A stretch of DNA of 7,974 bases from Bacillaceae bacterium. Its GTDB lineage: Bacteria; Bacillota; Bacilli; Bacillales; Amphibacillaceae. Position numbers and translations under genes: made by a program. The stretch is from contig JASLIE010000025.1 in the NCBI GenBank assembly GCA_030152985.1, positions 1 through 7,974 of the forward strand, given 5' to 3'. Below, piece after piece: positions 1 through 7,820 of the stretch (positions are counted from its first letter, which is position 1; every line of letters begins with the position of its first letter). Below the pieces are notes generated by a model. The model searched no databases. It saw only the letters and a list, made by a program, of their open reading frames with translations, and was not told the origin of the DNA.

Positions 1-554
1 TTAATCATGAATTAATTAAAGAAGATTCAATCATTATCGATGCTAAGACGGGTGTTAGTGGTGCAGGACGTGGTTTATCTCAAGCTAACCATTATTCTGA
101 AACAAATGAAAATACAAAGGCATATAAAGTAAACCAACATCAACATACACCTGAAATTGAGCAAGGTTTAAAGCGTTGGAACAATAAGATAGAAACGGTT
201 AGTTTTACACCTCATCTTGTGCCAATGACACGTGGTATTTTATCGACAATTTATGTGACAGCGAATCAAGACTTAACAGATGAAGGCTTGTACCGTTTAT
301 TCAAAGAGAGCTATGCGGATAATTACTTTGTTCGAGTAAGAAAACCGGGTGAACAAGCGGCGACAAAAGAAGTAAGTGGCTCTAATTTTTGCGATATATC
401 CGTAACATACGACGCGCGCACAAAACGAATTACGATTGTGTCAGTGATTGATAACTTAGTTAAAGGTGCATCTGGACAAGCGGTCCAAAATATGAATAAA
501 TTATTCGGGTTAGATGAAAATACTGGACTTAACTTAATGCCAGTCTTCCCATAA
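1..554 (+). CDS. argC: N-acetyl-gamma-glutamyl-phosphate reductase, C-terminal half (partial, 5' end outside the window)
   Basis: ArgC reduces N-acetylglutamyl phosphate to N-acetylglutamate semialdehyde with NADPH, in the cytoplasm, as the third step towards ornithine. The gene is cut by the left edge. The reading frame is open from base 3 and gives 183 residues, about half of the roughly 345 usual for the family. Visible signatures are the IIDAKTGVSGAGRG block near the edge, the KVNQHQHTPEIEQ stretch, and the HLVPMTRGI motif. The His of that motif (codon 213-215) is the family's active-site histidine. SVIDNLVKGASGQAVQNMN and the LNLMPVFP tail are also typical. The catalytic Cys and the N-terminal NADP-binding domain would lie upstream. 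The GTG and ATG codons at 219 and 225 are internal, because the homology runs through them from the window edge. The TAA stop lies 16 bp before argJ, and the gene is probably the first of the operon, as in Bacillus. Confidence 0.96.
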   Translation, partial: NHELIKEDSIIIDAKTGVSGAGRGLSQANHYSETNENTKAYKVNQHQHTPEIEQGLKRWNNKIETVSFTPHLVPMTRGILSTIYVTANQDLTDEGLYRLFKESYADNYFVRVRKPGEQAATKEVSGSNFCDISVTYDARTKRITIVSVIDNLVKGASGQAVQNMNKLFGLDENTGLNLMPVFP

Positions 555-557
555 ATG

Positions 558-563
558 AAGGAG
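558..563 (+). promoter_or_regulatory. Ribosome binding site of argJ
   Basis: AAGGAG lies just after the argC stop. It is 7 bases from the ATG at 571 but only 1 base from the in-frame ATG at 565. The spacing therefore selects 571 as the argJ start, giving a protein that begins MTHYIHKQ. Confidence 0.85.
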
Positions 564-570
564 AATGAAC

Positions 571-1788
571 ATGACACACTACATCCATAAACAAACACAA
601 AACGAACTTAAACTACCGAAGGGGTTTAAATATGCAGGCCTTCATTCAGGTGTTAAGAAGGCAAGAAAAGATTTAGGACTTATTTACAGCGAGATACCAG
701 CAAATAGTGCGGCTGTTTATACCTTAAATAAGGTAAAAGCCGAACCCTTAAAATTAACACAAAAAACTTTAAATAAAACAAATGTTACACAAGCAGTTAT
801 TGTTAATAGTGGGAATGCAAATGCATGTACAGGAAAGCAGGGAATGATGGATGCCATTCAGATGCAAGAGCTTACAGCTGAGCATTTGGGTGTGAAGAAA
901 GAGCATGTTGCTGTTGCTTCAACTGGAATTATTGGTTTAGAAATGCCAATGGATAAAATCTCAAGTCACATTCCAAAACTTGAAGTAAAGGATGAAGTAA
1001 CAGCTTTACATGATTTTTCAGAAGCTATTTTAACAACGGACACCTTTACTAAAGTTGTTTCATATGAAGTCTTAATTGATGGTAAGAAAGTAACTTTAAC
1101 AGGTGTTGCTAAGGGCTCTGGGATGATCGAGCCTAATATGGGGACTATGCTTAGTTTTATAACAACAGATGCCTCAGTCGATAAACTTGCACTCAATCAT
1201 GCCTTAAAAAAAATTACTAATCAAACCTATAACTGTATTACAGTGGATGGAGATACATCAACAAATGATATGGTGCTTGTGATGGCAAATGGAGCAGCAG
1301 AAACGGAAGTCTTAATGGAGTCTCATGCTGATTGGAATTTATTTTTAGATGCTCTAAAACAGCTTAATACTGATTTATCAAAAATGATTGCACGTGATGG
1401 AGAAGGTGCAACTAAGTTAATTGAAGTAAAGGTCAAAGGTGCAAGGTCAATTGAAGATGCACAAGCCGTTGCTAAAACAATTGTCGGCTCGTCACTTGTT
1501 AAAACGGCAGTATTCGGAACGGACGCAAATTGGGGACGTATTATTGCGGCAATTGGCTATAGTGAAGCGGATTTTGATCCGGAGATGATTGATTTGAAGG
1601 TAGGGGATATTCCCTTACTTAAAAAGAGTGAAGCACAAAACTTTAGTGAAGAAGAGGCAACAGCATATTTAGAGAATGAAATGGTTGTCTTTGAAATTAA
1701 TTTAAATAACGGAAAAAGTGAAGCTAGAGCGTGGGGTTGTGATTTAACTTATGATTACGTCAGAATAAATGCAAGTTATCGCTCGTGA
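571..1788 (+). CDS. argJ: Ornithine acetyltransferase, probably bifunctional with N-acetylglutamate synthase
   Basis: ArgJ transfers the acetyl group from N-acetylornithine to glutamate, and in many Gram-positives it also uses acetyl-CoA, so it both starts and recycles the acetyl cycle. The product is 405 residues, the normal family length. NSGNANACTG lies in the N-terminal part. The KGSGMIEPN segment (K181-N189) leads into the autoprocessing site at Gly191-Thr192. Thr192 is the expected nucleophile and first residue of the beta chain. TVDGDTSTND, the DANWGRI block and the C-terminal WGCDLTYDYVRINASYR stretch are all family hallmarks. The residue before Thr is Gly, where most family members have Ala. 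The start is set by the AAGGAG site; the alternative ATG at 565 adds only two residues. No argA-type synthase is next to it, which agrees with a bifunctional enzyme, but bifunctionality is inferred, not shown. Confidence 0.96.
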   Translation: MTHYIHKQTQNELKLPKGFKYAGLHSGVKKARKDLGLIYSEIPANSAAVYTLNKVKAEPLKLTQKTLNKTNVTQAVIVNSGNANACTGKQGMMDAIQMQELTAEHLGVKKEHVAVASTGIIGLEMPMDKISSHIPKLEVKDEVTALHDFSEAILTTDTFTKVVSYEVLIDGKKVTLTGVAKGSGMIEPNMGTMLSFITTDASVDKLALNHALKKITNQTYNCITVDGDTSTNDMVLVMANGAAETEVLMESHADWNLFLDALKQLNTDLSKMIARDGEGATKLIEVKVKGARSIEDAQAVAKTIVGSSLVKTAVFGTDANWGRIIAAIGYSEADFDPEMIDLKVGDIPLLKKSEAQNFSEEEATAYLENEMVVFEINLNNGKSEARAWGCDLTYDYVRINASYRS

Positions 1789-1794
1789 AGGGAG
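1788..1794 (+). promoter_or_regulatory. Ribosome binding site of argB
   Basis: AAGGGAG begins on the last base of the argJ stop codon and lies 8 bases before the GTG at 1803. It falls inside the coding region of the longer reading that starts with GTG at 1785, so it supports 1803 as the true argB start. Confidence 0.75.
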
Positions 1795-1802
1795 AATATA
1801 AG

Positions 1803-2561
1803 GTGCAAGAGACGGTCGTATTAAAATGTGGTGGAAGTTCAGTAGATGATCTATCAGATGCTTTTTTTTCTAACATTAAAAAGATTCAAGATGATGGCTA
1901 TAAAATCGTAATTGTTCATGGAGGGGGCCCGGCGATTAAATCAATCTTAGAAAAGCTTGAAATTGAAACGGAATTTGTTGACGGCCTCAGGTATACTAAT
2001 GAATCGGTTATTGATGTTGTCGAAATGGTTCTCTCAGGTAAGGTAAACTCTTCACTAACTCGTCGTGTGAACGAATCAAACTTACGTGCGGTAGGTCTTG
2101 CAGGGACAGATGATCATTTACTTACAGCTGAAGCGATCGACTTAGATAAGTATGGTTTAGTTGGTGAAGTTAAAGACGTTAATGTTGATTTAATCAATGA
2201 TTTGACTGATCAAGGGATTGTGCCAGTCATCTCACCTCTTGCACTGAGTCAAGATGGAAAACGTCTGAATGTCAACGCTGATTCAGCAGCTGGGGCAATT
2301 GCAAAAGCACTTGCTGCCTCTCAGTTAGTTTTTGTAACAGATGTGCCCGGTATTTTGAAGCGGGGCGAATTGTTAGAGACAGTCAGTGAAGCTGAAATCA
2401 ATGATTTAATTCAAGAAGGGACTATTTATGACGGAATGATACCGAAAGTAAAGGCGGCTTTAAATGGTTTAACTAAAGATATTCAGGTCAAGATTGTTGA
2501 TGGAAAACATTCTGATCTTACAAGTGAAAATAAATTAAAAGGAACAACAATTATAAAATAA
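1803..2561 (+). CDS. argB: Acetylglutamate kinase
   Basis: ArgB phosphorylates N-acetylglutamate with ATP, the second step of the pathway. From the GTG at 1803 the protein has 252 residues and begins MQETVVLKCGGSS, which places the catalytic Lys at position 8, as in the short E. coli and B. subtilis enzymes. Other amino-acid kinase motifs are HGGGP (39-43), NVNAD (156-160, with the catalytic Asp160), FVTDVPGI, and MIPKV with Lys215, matching the second catalytic lysine. An in-frame GTG at 1785 overlaps the argJ stop (GTGA) and would add six residues, but it has no suitable upstream ribosome binding site. The protein lacks the N-terminal helix extension found in the roughly 300-residue, arginine-inhibited hexameric kinases, so it is probably the arginine-insensitive dimeric type. 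That is an inference from length and from the partner ArgJ. Confidence 0.96.
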   Translation: MQETVVLKCGGSSVDDLSDAFFSNIKKIQDDGYKIVIVHGGGPAIKSILEKLEIETEFVDGLRYTNESVIDVVEMVLSGKVNSSLTRRVNESNLRAVGLAGTDDHLLTAEAIDLDKYGLVGEVKDVNVDLINDLTDQGIVPVISPLALSQDGKRLNVNADSAAGAIAKALAASQLVFVTDVPGILKRGELLETVSEAEINDLIQEGTIYDGMIPKVKAALNGLTKDIQVKIVDGKHSDLTSENKLKGTTIIK

Positions 2562-2574
2562 AAGGAGCATTTAA

Positions 2575-3705
2575 ATGTCTATCTTACCAACTTATGGTCG
2601 GTTTAATGTCAGTATTAAAGAAGCGGAAGGCTTAAAGGTAATTGACACGAATGGAAAGGAATACTTAGACTTTGGTGCAGGAATCGGCGTTGTTAATTTA
2701 GGTCATAAACATCCCGCTGTTAAAGAGGCAGTTGAGGCACAGCTCAATGATTATTGGCATGTTTCAAATCTATATCATATGCCTATTCAAGAAGAGGTTG
2801 CCAAACTTTTAACAGAAAAAAGTGCTGGCGATTTTGTTTTTTTTGCTAATAGTGGAGCAGAAGCGAATGAAGCTGCCATTAAATTAGCACGTAAAGTCAG
2901 TCAAAAAGAGAAAATCATTAGCTTCAAGCAATCCTTTCACGGACGTACATTTGCTACAATGGCGGCAACAGGTCAAGATAAGGTAAAAGAAGGTTTCGGA
3001 CCTATGCTTGAAAAGTTTGATTATGCTGTTTATAACGACATTGAAAGTGTTAAAGCATTAGTTGATGACAATACAGCTGCAATTATGCTTGAAGTGATTC
3101 AAGGAGAAGGTGGAGTGATTCCTGCAGAGGAGGACTTTATTGAGGGTTTAAAAGAATTAGCAGACACAGGTATTTTACTTATTATTGATGAAATTCAAAC
3201 AGGTATGGGACGAACAGGTAAAAAGTATGCTTATGAGCATTACGGACTTGAGCCTGATATTTTTACGGTTGCTAAAGGAATGGGAAATGGTCTGCCAGTG
3301 GGTGCGATGATAACAAAAGCAAAATACAAGGATGCTTTTGGCCCGGGAAGTCATGGGTCTACATTTGGAGGAAATCCTCTCGGTATGGCTGCGTCTAAAG
3401 CTGTTTTAACAACTCTTTCAAATGAATCCTTTTTAAAAGAAGTCAGTGAAAAAGGTGACTACTTAATAAGTCAACTAAAAGAGAAATTTGCATCTCATCC
3501 AGCTGTTGTTGAAGTTCGGGGTAAGGGATTAATGGTCGGAATAGAATGTGAAAATGAAGTCGCTCCGTATGTGAATGAGTTGATTGAACAAGGTGTACTA
3601 ACATTAAGTGCAGGCACACATGTTTTACGCTTGTTACCTCCATTAGTCGTCACATATGAGCAAATTGATGAAGTGGTGAGCAAATTAGGTGACATAGTTA
3701 AGTAA
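2575..3705 (+). CDS. argD: Acetylornithine aminotransferase
   Basis: ArgD is a class III, PLP-dependent transaminase that converts N-acetylglutamate semialdehyde plus glutamate to N-acetylornithine and 2-oxoglutarate. It has 376 residues, slightly under 400, which is normal for the Gram-positive form. The fold markers are in order: NSGAEANE (92-99, phosphate-binding region), FHGRT (121-125), IIDEIQTGMGRTG with Asp205 contacting the PLP ring nitrogen, AKGMGNGLPVGAM with Lys234 as the Schiff-base lysine, and STFGGNP (262-268). The ATG at 2575 follows an AAAGGAG site (2561-2567) at 7-base spacing; that site begins on the last base of the argB stop. Related ornithine and GABA aminotransferases share these motifs, but the position between argB and carB settles the assignment. 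Confidence 0.96.
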   Translation: MSILPTYGRFNVSIKEAEGLKVIDTNGKEYLDFGAGIGVVNLGHKHPAVKEAVEAQLNDYWHVSNLYHMPIQEEVAKLLTEKSAGDFVFFANSGAEANEAAIKLARKVSQKEKIISFKQSFHGRTFATMAATGQDKVKEGFGPMLEKFDYAVYNDIESVKALVDDNTAAIMLEVIQGEGGVIPAEEDFIEGLKELADTGILLIIDEIQTGMGRTGKKYAYEHYGLEPDIFTVAKGMGNGLPVGAMITKAKYKDAFGPGSHGSTFGGNPLGMAASKAVLTTLSNESFLKEVSEKGDYLISQLKEKFASHPAVVEVRGKGLMVGIECENEVAPYVNELIEQGVLTLSAGTHVLRLLPPLVVTYEQIDEVVSKLGDIVK

Positions 3706-3717
3706 GGAGGAAGCGAC

Positions 3718-6700
3718 ATGCAAAAGACAAAAGAAATTAAAAAGGTGCTCGTCATCGGATCAGGTCCAATTGTCATCGGTCAAGCTGCTGAATTTGATTA
3801 TGCAGGCACTCAAGCATGTATGACTTTAAAAGAAGCGGGAAAAGAAATTATTTTAATCAACAATAATCCGGCAACAATTATGACGGATAAAACAGTGGCA
3901 GATCATGTTTATTTTGAGCCTCTTACTTTAGAGTCACTTGAAAAAATTATTATCAAGCATCAGCCTGATAGCATACTTGCTTCTGTAAGTGGCCAAACGG
4001 GTTTAAATTTGCTATTTGACTTAGATCAAGCGGGATTACTTGAGAAGTATAAGTTAAGTGTTTTGGGCACACAAATCGATGCCATTAAAAAAGGTGAAGA
4101 TCGTGAGCTGTTTAGAAGCTTAATGCATGAAATAAATGAACCTGTGCCCGAGAGTAAAATTGTCTCAACACTTAAAGAAGCTCAGAGTTTTAGCGAGAAG
4201 GTAGGTTATCCGATCATCATTCGTCCTGCTTATACACTTGGAGGATCAGGTGGGGGCATAGCGAATAATGAAGCAGCATTTGATGCACTTGTTTCAAGTG
4301 GTCTGCGTGCGAGTCCGATTAATCAATGTTTAATTGAGCGGAGTATAGCAGGGTGGAAAGAAATTGAAATGGAAGTGATTCGGGATCAAAAAGGGACAAC
4401 AGTGATTGTTTGTCACATGGAAAATATTGATCCAGTTGGGATTCATACAGGTGATGCAGTAGTTGTTGCACCTGTGCAAACATTAAGTGAATCAGACCTA
4501 GAGATGTTAAAGGCAGCTTCTAAGAAAATTGTAAATGAAATCGGTATTGTAGGAGCTTGTAATGTACAGCTTGCGATTGACCCCACTAGCAAGGACTATT
4601 TTATCATCGAAATTAATCCGCGTGTCAGTCGTTCAAGTGCACTTGCTTCAAAAGCAACAGGCTATCCGATTGCTAAAATCGCCACACGCTTAAGTTTAGG
4701 TGAAACCTTATCAGAGCTTTATTATCCAGGTAAAGATGTCAGACTTGATGAATACGAGCCTGAGTTAGATTATGTCATCGTGAAATTCCCGCGTTTTGCT
4801 TTTGATAAATTTAAGTTAGCCAACCGCTTGCTCGGAACACAAATGAAGGCAACGGGTGAAGTAATGGCTATAGGTGAAAGCCTCCTTCAAGCGCTTCATA
4901 AAGGTCTGCGTTCTTTAGAGCTTGATTTAACAGATTTATATTTAACTGAATTATTCAATGAACCGATTGAAAAAATTAAAAAACTGGTTTATCGAGCAGA
5001 TGACCGTCGTTTTTTTGCGGTTTTAGAAGCTTTTCGACGTGGACTTGATTTAGAAACGATTGAAGAAGCAACTAAAATTAATCGTTATTTTTTAAAGGTC
5101 ATGCAAGAGTTAGTTGAGTTTGATCTTGCCTTAGAGGATAAAGAGAGTTTAACAAAAGAAATGCTTCTAACTTATAAGCAAGCTGGCTTTTTAAACCACT
5201 ATTTAGCTAAAAAGCTAAAAATGCCATTAAATGATCTTTTAGCCTTGCTTCGTCGCTACGAAATTACACCTGTTAAAAAAGCAATTAAAGGTGTGACGCA
5301 TGATGCTAAAGATGCCTCTTATTACTATACAACTTGGAAAGAATCAAGAGAGCGTCCTATTGTTAAAGATAAGGAAACAGTTCTTGTGATTGGCTCGGGG
5401 CCAGTTCGGATTGGTCAAGGTGTTGAATTTGATTATTGCTCTGTTCATAGTGTCTTAAGTTTGAAGGAAGCGGGTTATGAAACAGTCTTAGTTAATAATA
5501 ATCCATCGACTGTGAGTACTGATTTTGCTTATGCAGATAAATTGTATTTTGAACCGATGACCTATGAAGATATTTTACTTGTAATTGAACTTGAGCGTGT
5601 TGACCGAGTGCTTGTCCAATATGGTGGGCAAACTGCAATTAATTTAGTAAATCAACTCGAAGCTCATAATATTGAATTACTCGGAACAAGTAAACAAATC
5701 GTTGATACCTATGAAGATAGGGATCGTTTTTATCAATTGATGAAGCGGATCAATTTACCACATATCCCGGGTGAAACGGTTTATTCAGAAGAAGATTTAA
5801 GGAGCCATATAGAACTTTATAACTATCCGGTCTTACTTCGTCCGTCTTATGTGATTGGTGGGCAAGGTATGATTGTGTTGAATAATCATAAAGAGCTTGA
5901 AGCCTATTTATCAAAGGTGAGCAAGACCAATATCTATCCGATTTTAATTGACGCTTATTTTTCAGGAAAAGAAATAGAACTCGACGTGCTCAGTGATGGG
6001 ACTGATGTTTTTATACCTGCTATTTTTGAGTTGATAGAAGAAGCTGGTGTGCACTCAGGAGATAGTATGGCAGTGACACCACCCCTTGCTATTTCTGATC
6101 AGACAAAAAAACGACTTGTTGATTACGCAAGCTTACTAGCCCAAGGAACAAAGTATAAAGGGATATTTAATATTCAATTTGTTGAATACAAGGACGAGTT
6201 GTATGTGCTTGAAGTTAACCCAAGAGCATCACGGACCGTGCCTTTAACAAGTAAAATAACGGATATCAATTTAATTGAAAAGTCAATTAAACTTTTACTC
6301 GGTCATCGTCTCAGAGAGCTTGATTTAGAGCCGGGATGCTTAAAGGAGCGATCTTTTTATACAATTAAAGCACCCGTCTTCTCAACACATAAGTTACCAG
6401 GTGTTGATCCGGTACTCGTACCAGAAATGAAGTCAACAGGTGAACTTATTGCAGTTTCTCCAAGCTATGAAACAGCGATTGAAAAGGCTTTTCACTATAA
6501 GACATCAGAGTTAATGAAGTTTAAGCAAGAGGAAAAGGAACTTTACCTTGTCGGTGACCTCGAGTTTGAAGACGACTTAATTGAAGGGCTAAAGAAGTTA
6601 AACATAAAGATTGTTCTAGAAAAAGATAAAGAGTTTAATAAGTGGGTGAAAGAAGCAAATGCCTTTGCTTTGTTCAGTAGAGGAAAAAGTAATGAGCGAG

Positions 6701-6837
6701 AAATTGCACTTAAGTATGACTTGCTTATTTTCTCAAATATAAATACCTTAAAAATGTATACGCAAATGCGTTCTAAAAATGAACAATTAAAAACCATTCA
6801 AACTATGAATAAAGAAGGTGTCACATATGACTTATAA
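3718..6837 (+). CDS. carB: Carbamoyl-phosphate synthase large subunit, arginine-operon copy
   Basis: CarB makes carbamoyl phosphate from bicarbonate, ammonia (normally delivered by CarA from glutamine) and two ATP. The 1039 residues form two homologous halves: the N-terminal one opens with VLVIGSGPIVIGQ (10-22), the second with VLVIGSGPVRIGQ (555-567). The first half has GGSGGG (175-180) and EINPRVSRSS (from 298), the carboxyphosphate ATP-grasp site. The second has LRPSYVIGG (Arg708) and EVNPRASRT (from 832), the carbamoyl-phosphate site. The segment around 400-550 should be the oligomerisation domain. IEEAGVHSGDS and PEMKSTGE, near the ornithine site of the E. coli enzyme, are kept. The last ~98 residues are a short, diverged version of the methylglyoxal-synthase-like allosteric domain, without a clear ATHGTA-type motif. 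An AAGGAGG site at 3704-3710 precedes the ATG. No carA is present: the gap after argD is only 12 bp. The 3' end overlaps argF by 11 bp. Confidence 0.96.
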   Translation: MQKTKEIKKVLVIGSGPIVIGQAAEFDYAGTQACMTLKEAGKEIILINNNPATIMTDKTVADHVYFEPLTLESLEKIIIKHQPDSILASVSGQTGLNLLFDLDQAGLLEKYKLSVLGTQIDAIKKGEDRELFRSLMHEINEPVPESKIVSTLKEAQSFSEKVGYPIIIRPAYTLGGSGGGIANNEAAFDALVSSGLRASPINQCLIERSIAGWKEIEMEVIRDQKGTTVIVCHMENIDPVGIHTGDAVVVAPVQTLSESDLEMLKAASKKIVNEIGIVGACNVQLAIDPTSKDYFIIEINPRVSRSSALASKATGYPIAKIATRLSLGETLSELYYPGKDVRLDEYEPELDYVIVKFPRFAFDKFKLANRLLGTQMKATGEVMAIGESLLQALHKGLRSLELDLTDLYLTELFNEPIEKIKKLVYRADDRRFFAVLEAFRRGLDLETIEEATKINRYFLKVMQELVEFDLALEDKESLTKEMLLTYKQAGFLNHYLAKKLKMPLNDLLALLRRYEITPVKKAIKGVTHDAKDASYYYTTWKESRERPIVKDKETVLVIGSGPVRIGQGVEFDYCSVHSVLSLKEAGYETVLVNNNPSTVSTDFAYADKLYFEPMTYEDILLVIELERVDRVLVQYGGQTAINLVNQLEAHNIELLGTSKQIVDTYEDRDRFYQLMKRINLPHIPGETVYSEEDLRSHIELYNYPVLLRPSYVIGGQGMIVLNNHKELEAYLSKVSKTNIYPILIDAYFSGKEIELDVLSDGTDVFIPAIFELIEEAGVHSGDSMAVTPPLAISDQTKKRLVDYASLLAQGTKYKGIFNIQFVEYKDELYVLEVNPRASRTVPLTSKITDINLIEKSIKLLLGHRLRELDLEPGCLKERSFYTIKAPVFSTHKLPGVDPVLVPEMKSTGELIAVSPSYETAIEKAFHYKTSELMKFKQEEKELYLVGDLEFEDDLIEGLKKLNIKIVLEKDKEFNKWVKEANAFALFSRGKSNEREIALKYDLLIFSNINTLKMYTQMRSKNEQLKTIQTMNKEGVTYDL
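6812..6820 (+). promoter_or_regulatory. Ribosome binding site of argF, inside carB
   Basis: AAGAAGGTG lies within the carB coding sequence, 6 bases before the ATG at 6827. The longer in-frame GTG start at 6818 falls inside this element, so 6827 is the better argF start. The position suggests argF translation is coupled to termination on carB. Confidence 0.7.
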
Positions 6838-7789
6838 AACGTATTTAAATAAGGCGAAAGAAAATTTTACCCAAAAAGACTTTTTGAAAATGGCAGATGT
6901 AAGTGACAAACAAATTATGGACTTGATAGAACTTGCACTTGAGTTAAAGAAGCTACAAAAAGAGGGACGTGCTCATCCTATTTTAGCTGGTAAAAGTTTG
7001 GCGATGATTTTTGAAAAGTCATCAACGCGTACCCGAGTATCATTTGAAACGGGAATGTATCAGTTAGGTGGTCAAGCGCAGTTCTTAAGCTCAGCAGACA
7101 TCCAGCTTGGAAATGGTGAAACGATTGCTGATACGGCCCAGGTCTTATCAAGGTTTGTAGATGGGATTATGATTCGAACATTTGGACATGAAATCGTAGA
7201 AGAGTTAGCTGAGGAAGCTCAAATTCCGATAATTAATGGTTTAACAGATGATTCGCATCCCTGCCAGGTCCTGGCTGACTTTATGACAATCTATGAGAAA
7301 AAAGGCTCCTTTGAAAATTTAAAGTTAGCTTATATTGGTGACGGGAATAATATGACACAATCGCTTGTCATGGGTTGTGCTATTATGGGGATTGACTGTC
7401 ATATCGCAGTTCCAAAAGGGGCAGGGATTAAACGAGCCATTTTAAAATCAGCTCAAGAAATTGCAGAAAAAACTGGGGCTGAAATAAAAGAGTTAAATGA
7501 TCCAAAAGAAGTGACACAAGATGCCGATGTTATTTATACAGATGTTTGGGCAAGCATGGGCTGGGAAGGCGATAAAGCAGAAAGACTCCTTCAGTTTAAG
7601 GATTATCAAGTAAATGAAAGTTTAACAAGTTATGCTAAAAAAGATCACTTGTTTATGCATTGTTTACCAGCTATCCGAGGTGAAGAAGTAAGTGCTGGAG
7701 TCATTGATGGACCAAATTCGATTGTTTTTGATCAGGCAGAAAACCGTTTGCATGCACAAAAGGCAGTTTTAGCAGTTCTCATGTCATAA
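6827..7789 (+). CDS. argF: Ornithine carbamoyltransferase, anabolic
   Basis: ArgF condenses carbamoyl phosphate with ornithine to give citrulline. From the ATG at 6827 it has 320 residues, a typical length. The carbamoyl-phosphate loop SSTRTR is at 65-70, with HPCQ at 144-147. The ornithine-side motifs are DVWASMG (239-245) and HCLPA (278-282, with the reactive Cys279). The SMG loop and HCLPA separate it from aspartate, N-acetylornithine and putrescine carbamoyltransferases. Catabolic ArcB enzymes share all these motifs, so the anabolic call rests on being the last gene of the arginine operon, with no arcA or arcC beside it. The start overlaps the end of carB by 11 bp (stop TAA 6835-6837), so production of carbamoyl phosphate and its user are probably translationally coupled. 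A terminator hairpin begins at the stop codon. Confidence 0.96.
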   Translation: MTYKTYLNKAKENFTQKDFLKMADVSDKQIMDLIELALELKKLQKEGRAHPILAGKSLAMIFEKSSTRTRVSFETGMYQLGGQAQFLSSADIQLGNGETIADTAQVLSRFVDGIMIRTFGHEIVEELAEEAQIPIINGLTDDSHPCQVLADFMTIYEKKGSFENLKLAYIGDGNNMTQSLVMGCAIMGIDCHIAVPKGAGIKRAILKSAQEIAEKTGAEIKELNDPKEVTQDADVIYTDVWASMGWEGDKAERLLQFKDYQVNESLTSYAKKDHLFMHCLPAIRGEEVSAGVIDGPNSIVFDQAENRLHAQKAVLAVLMS

Positions 7790-7820
7790 AAAAAGTTCAG
7801 TCAAATGACTGAACTTTTTT
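7788..7820 (+). terminator. Rho-independent terminator, probably bidirectional
   Basis: An inverted repeat GTTCAGTC (7795-7802) pairs with GACTGAAC (7807-7814) around a 4-base AAAT loop. A run of A (7788-7794) on the left and six T (7815-7820) on the right extend the stem by A-T pairs. The T run ends argF transcription. Read on the other strand, the A run becomes a U tract, so the same hairpin can end the convergent aminotransferase gene. Both stop codons touch its outer edges. Confidence 0.92.

Noticed and set aside
1..570. Search for an ArgR operator or promoter near the left end
   Set aside because: The window opens inside argC, so the expected operator region is missing; I saw no convincing ARG box or -35/-10 pair in the short intergenic gaps.
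1862..1869. Run of eight T in argB, with a similar run in argD at 2837-2844, as possible slippage or frameshift sites
   Set aside because: Both reading frames continue with full family homology on each side, and such runs are expected in AT-rich coding DNA (Phe/Leu codons).
3443..3776. Minus-strand open frames over the end of argD and start of carB
   Set aside because: They lie wholly opposite strongly conserved coding sequence, have no ribosome binding site of note and show no recognisable protein motif.
5857..5871. GGQGM in the second half of CarB, where the E. coli enzyme has GGRAM
   Set aside because: The conserved arginine in the preceding RPSY motif (equivalent to E. coli Arg715) is present at 708. 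The Gln replaces a neighbouring residue and the other catalytic motifs are intact, so no functional change can be argued.
6818..6829. GTG at 6818 as an alternative argF start
   Set aside because: It lies inside the likely Shine-Dalgarno element, whereas the ATG at 6827 has correct spacing.
3718..6837. Internal repetition in carB
   Set aside because: The two similar halves are the ancient duplication found in all CarB proteins, not a recent repeat.
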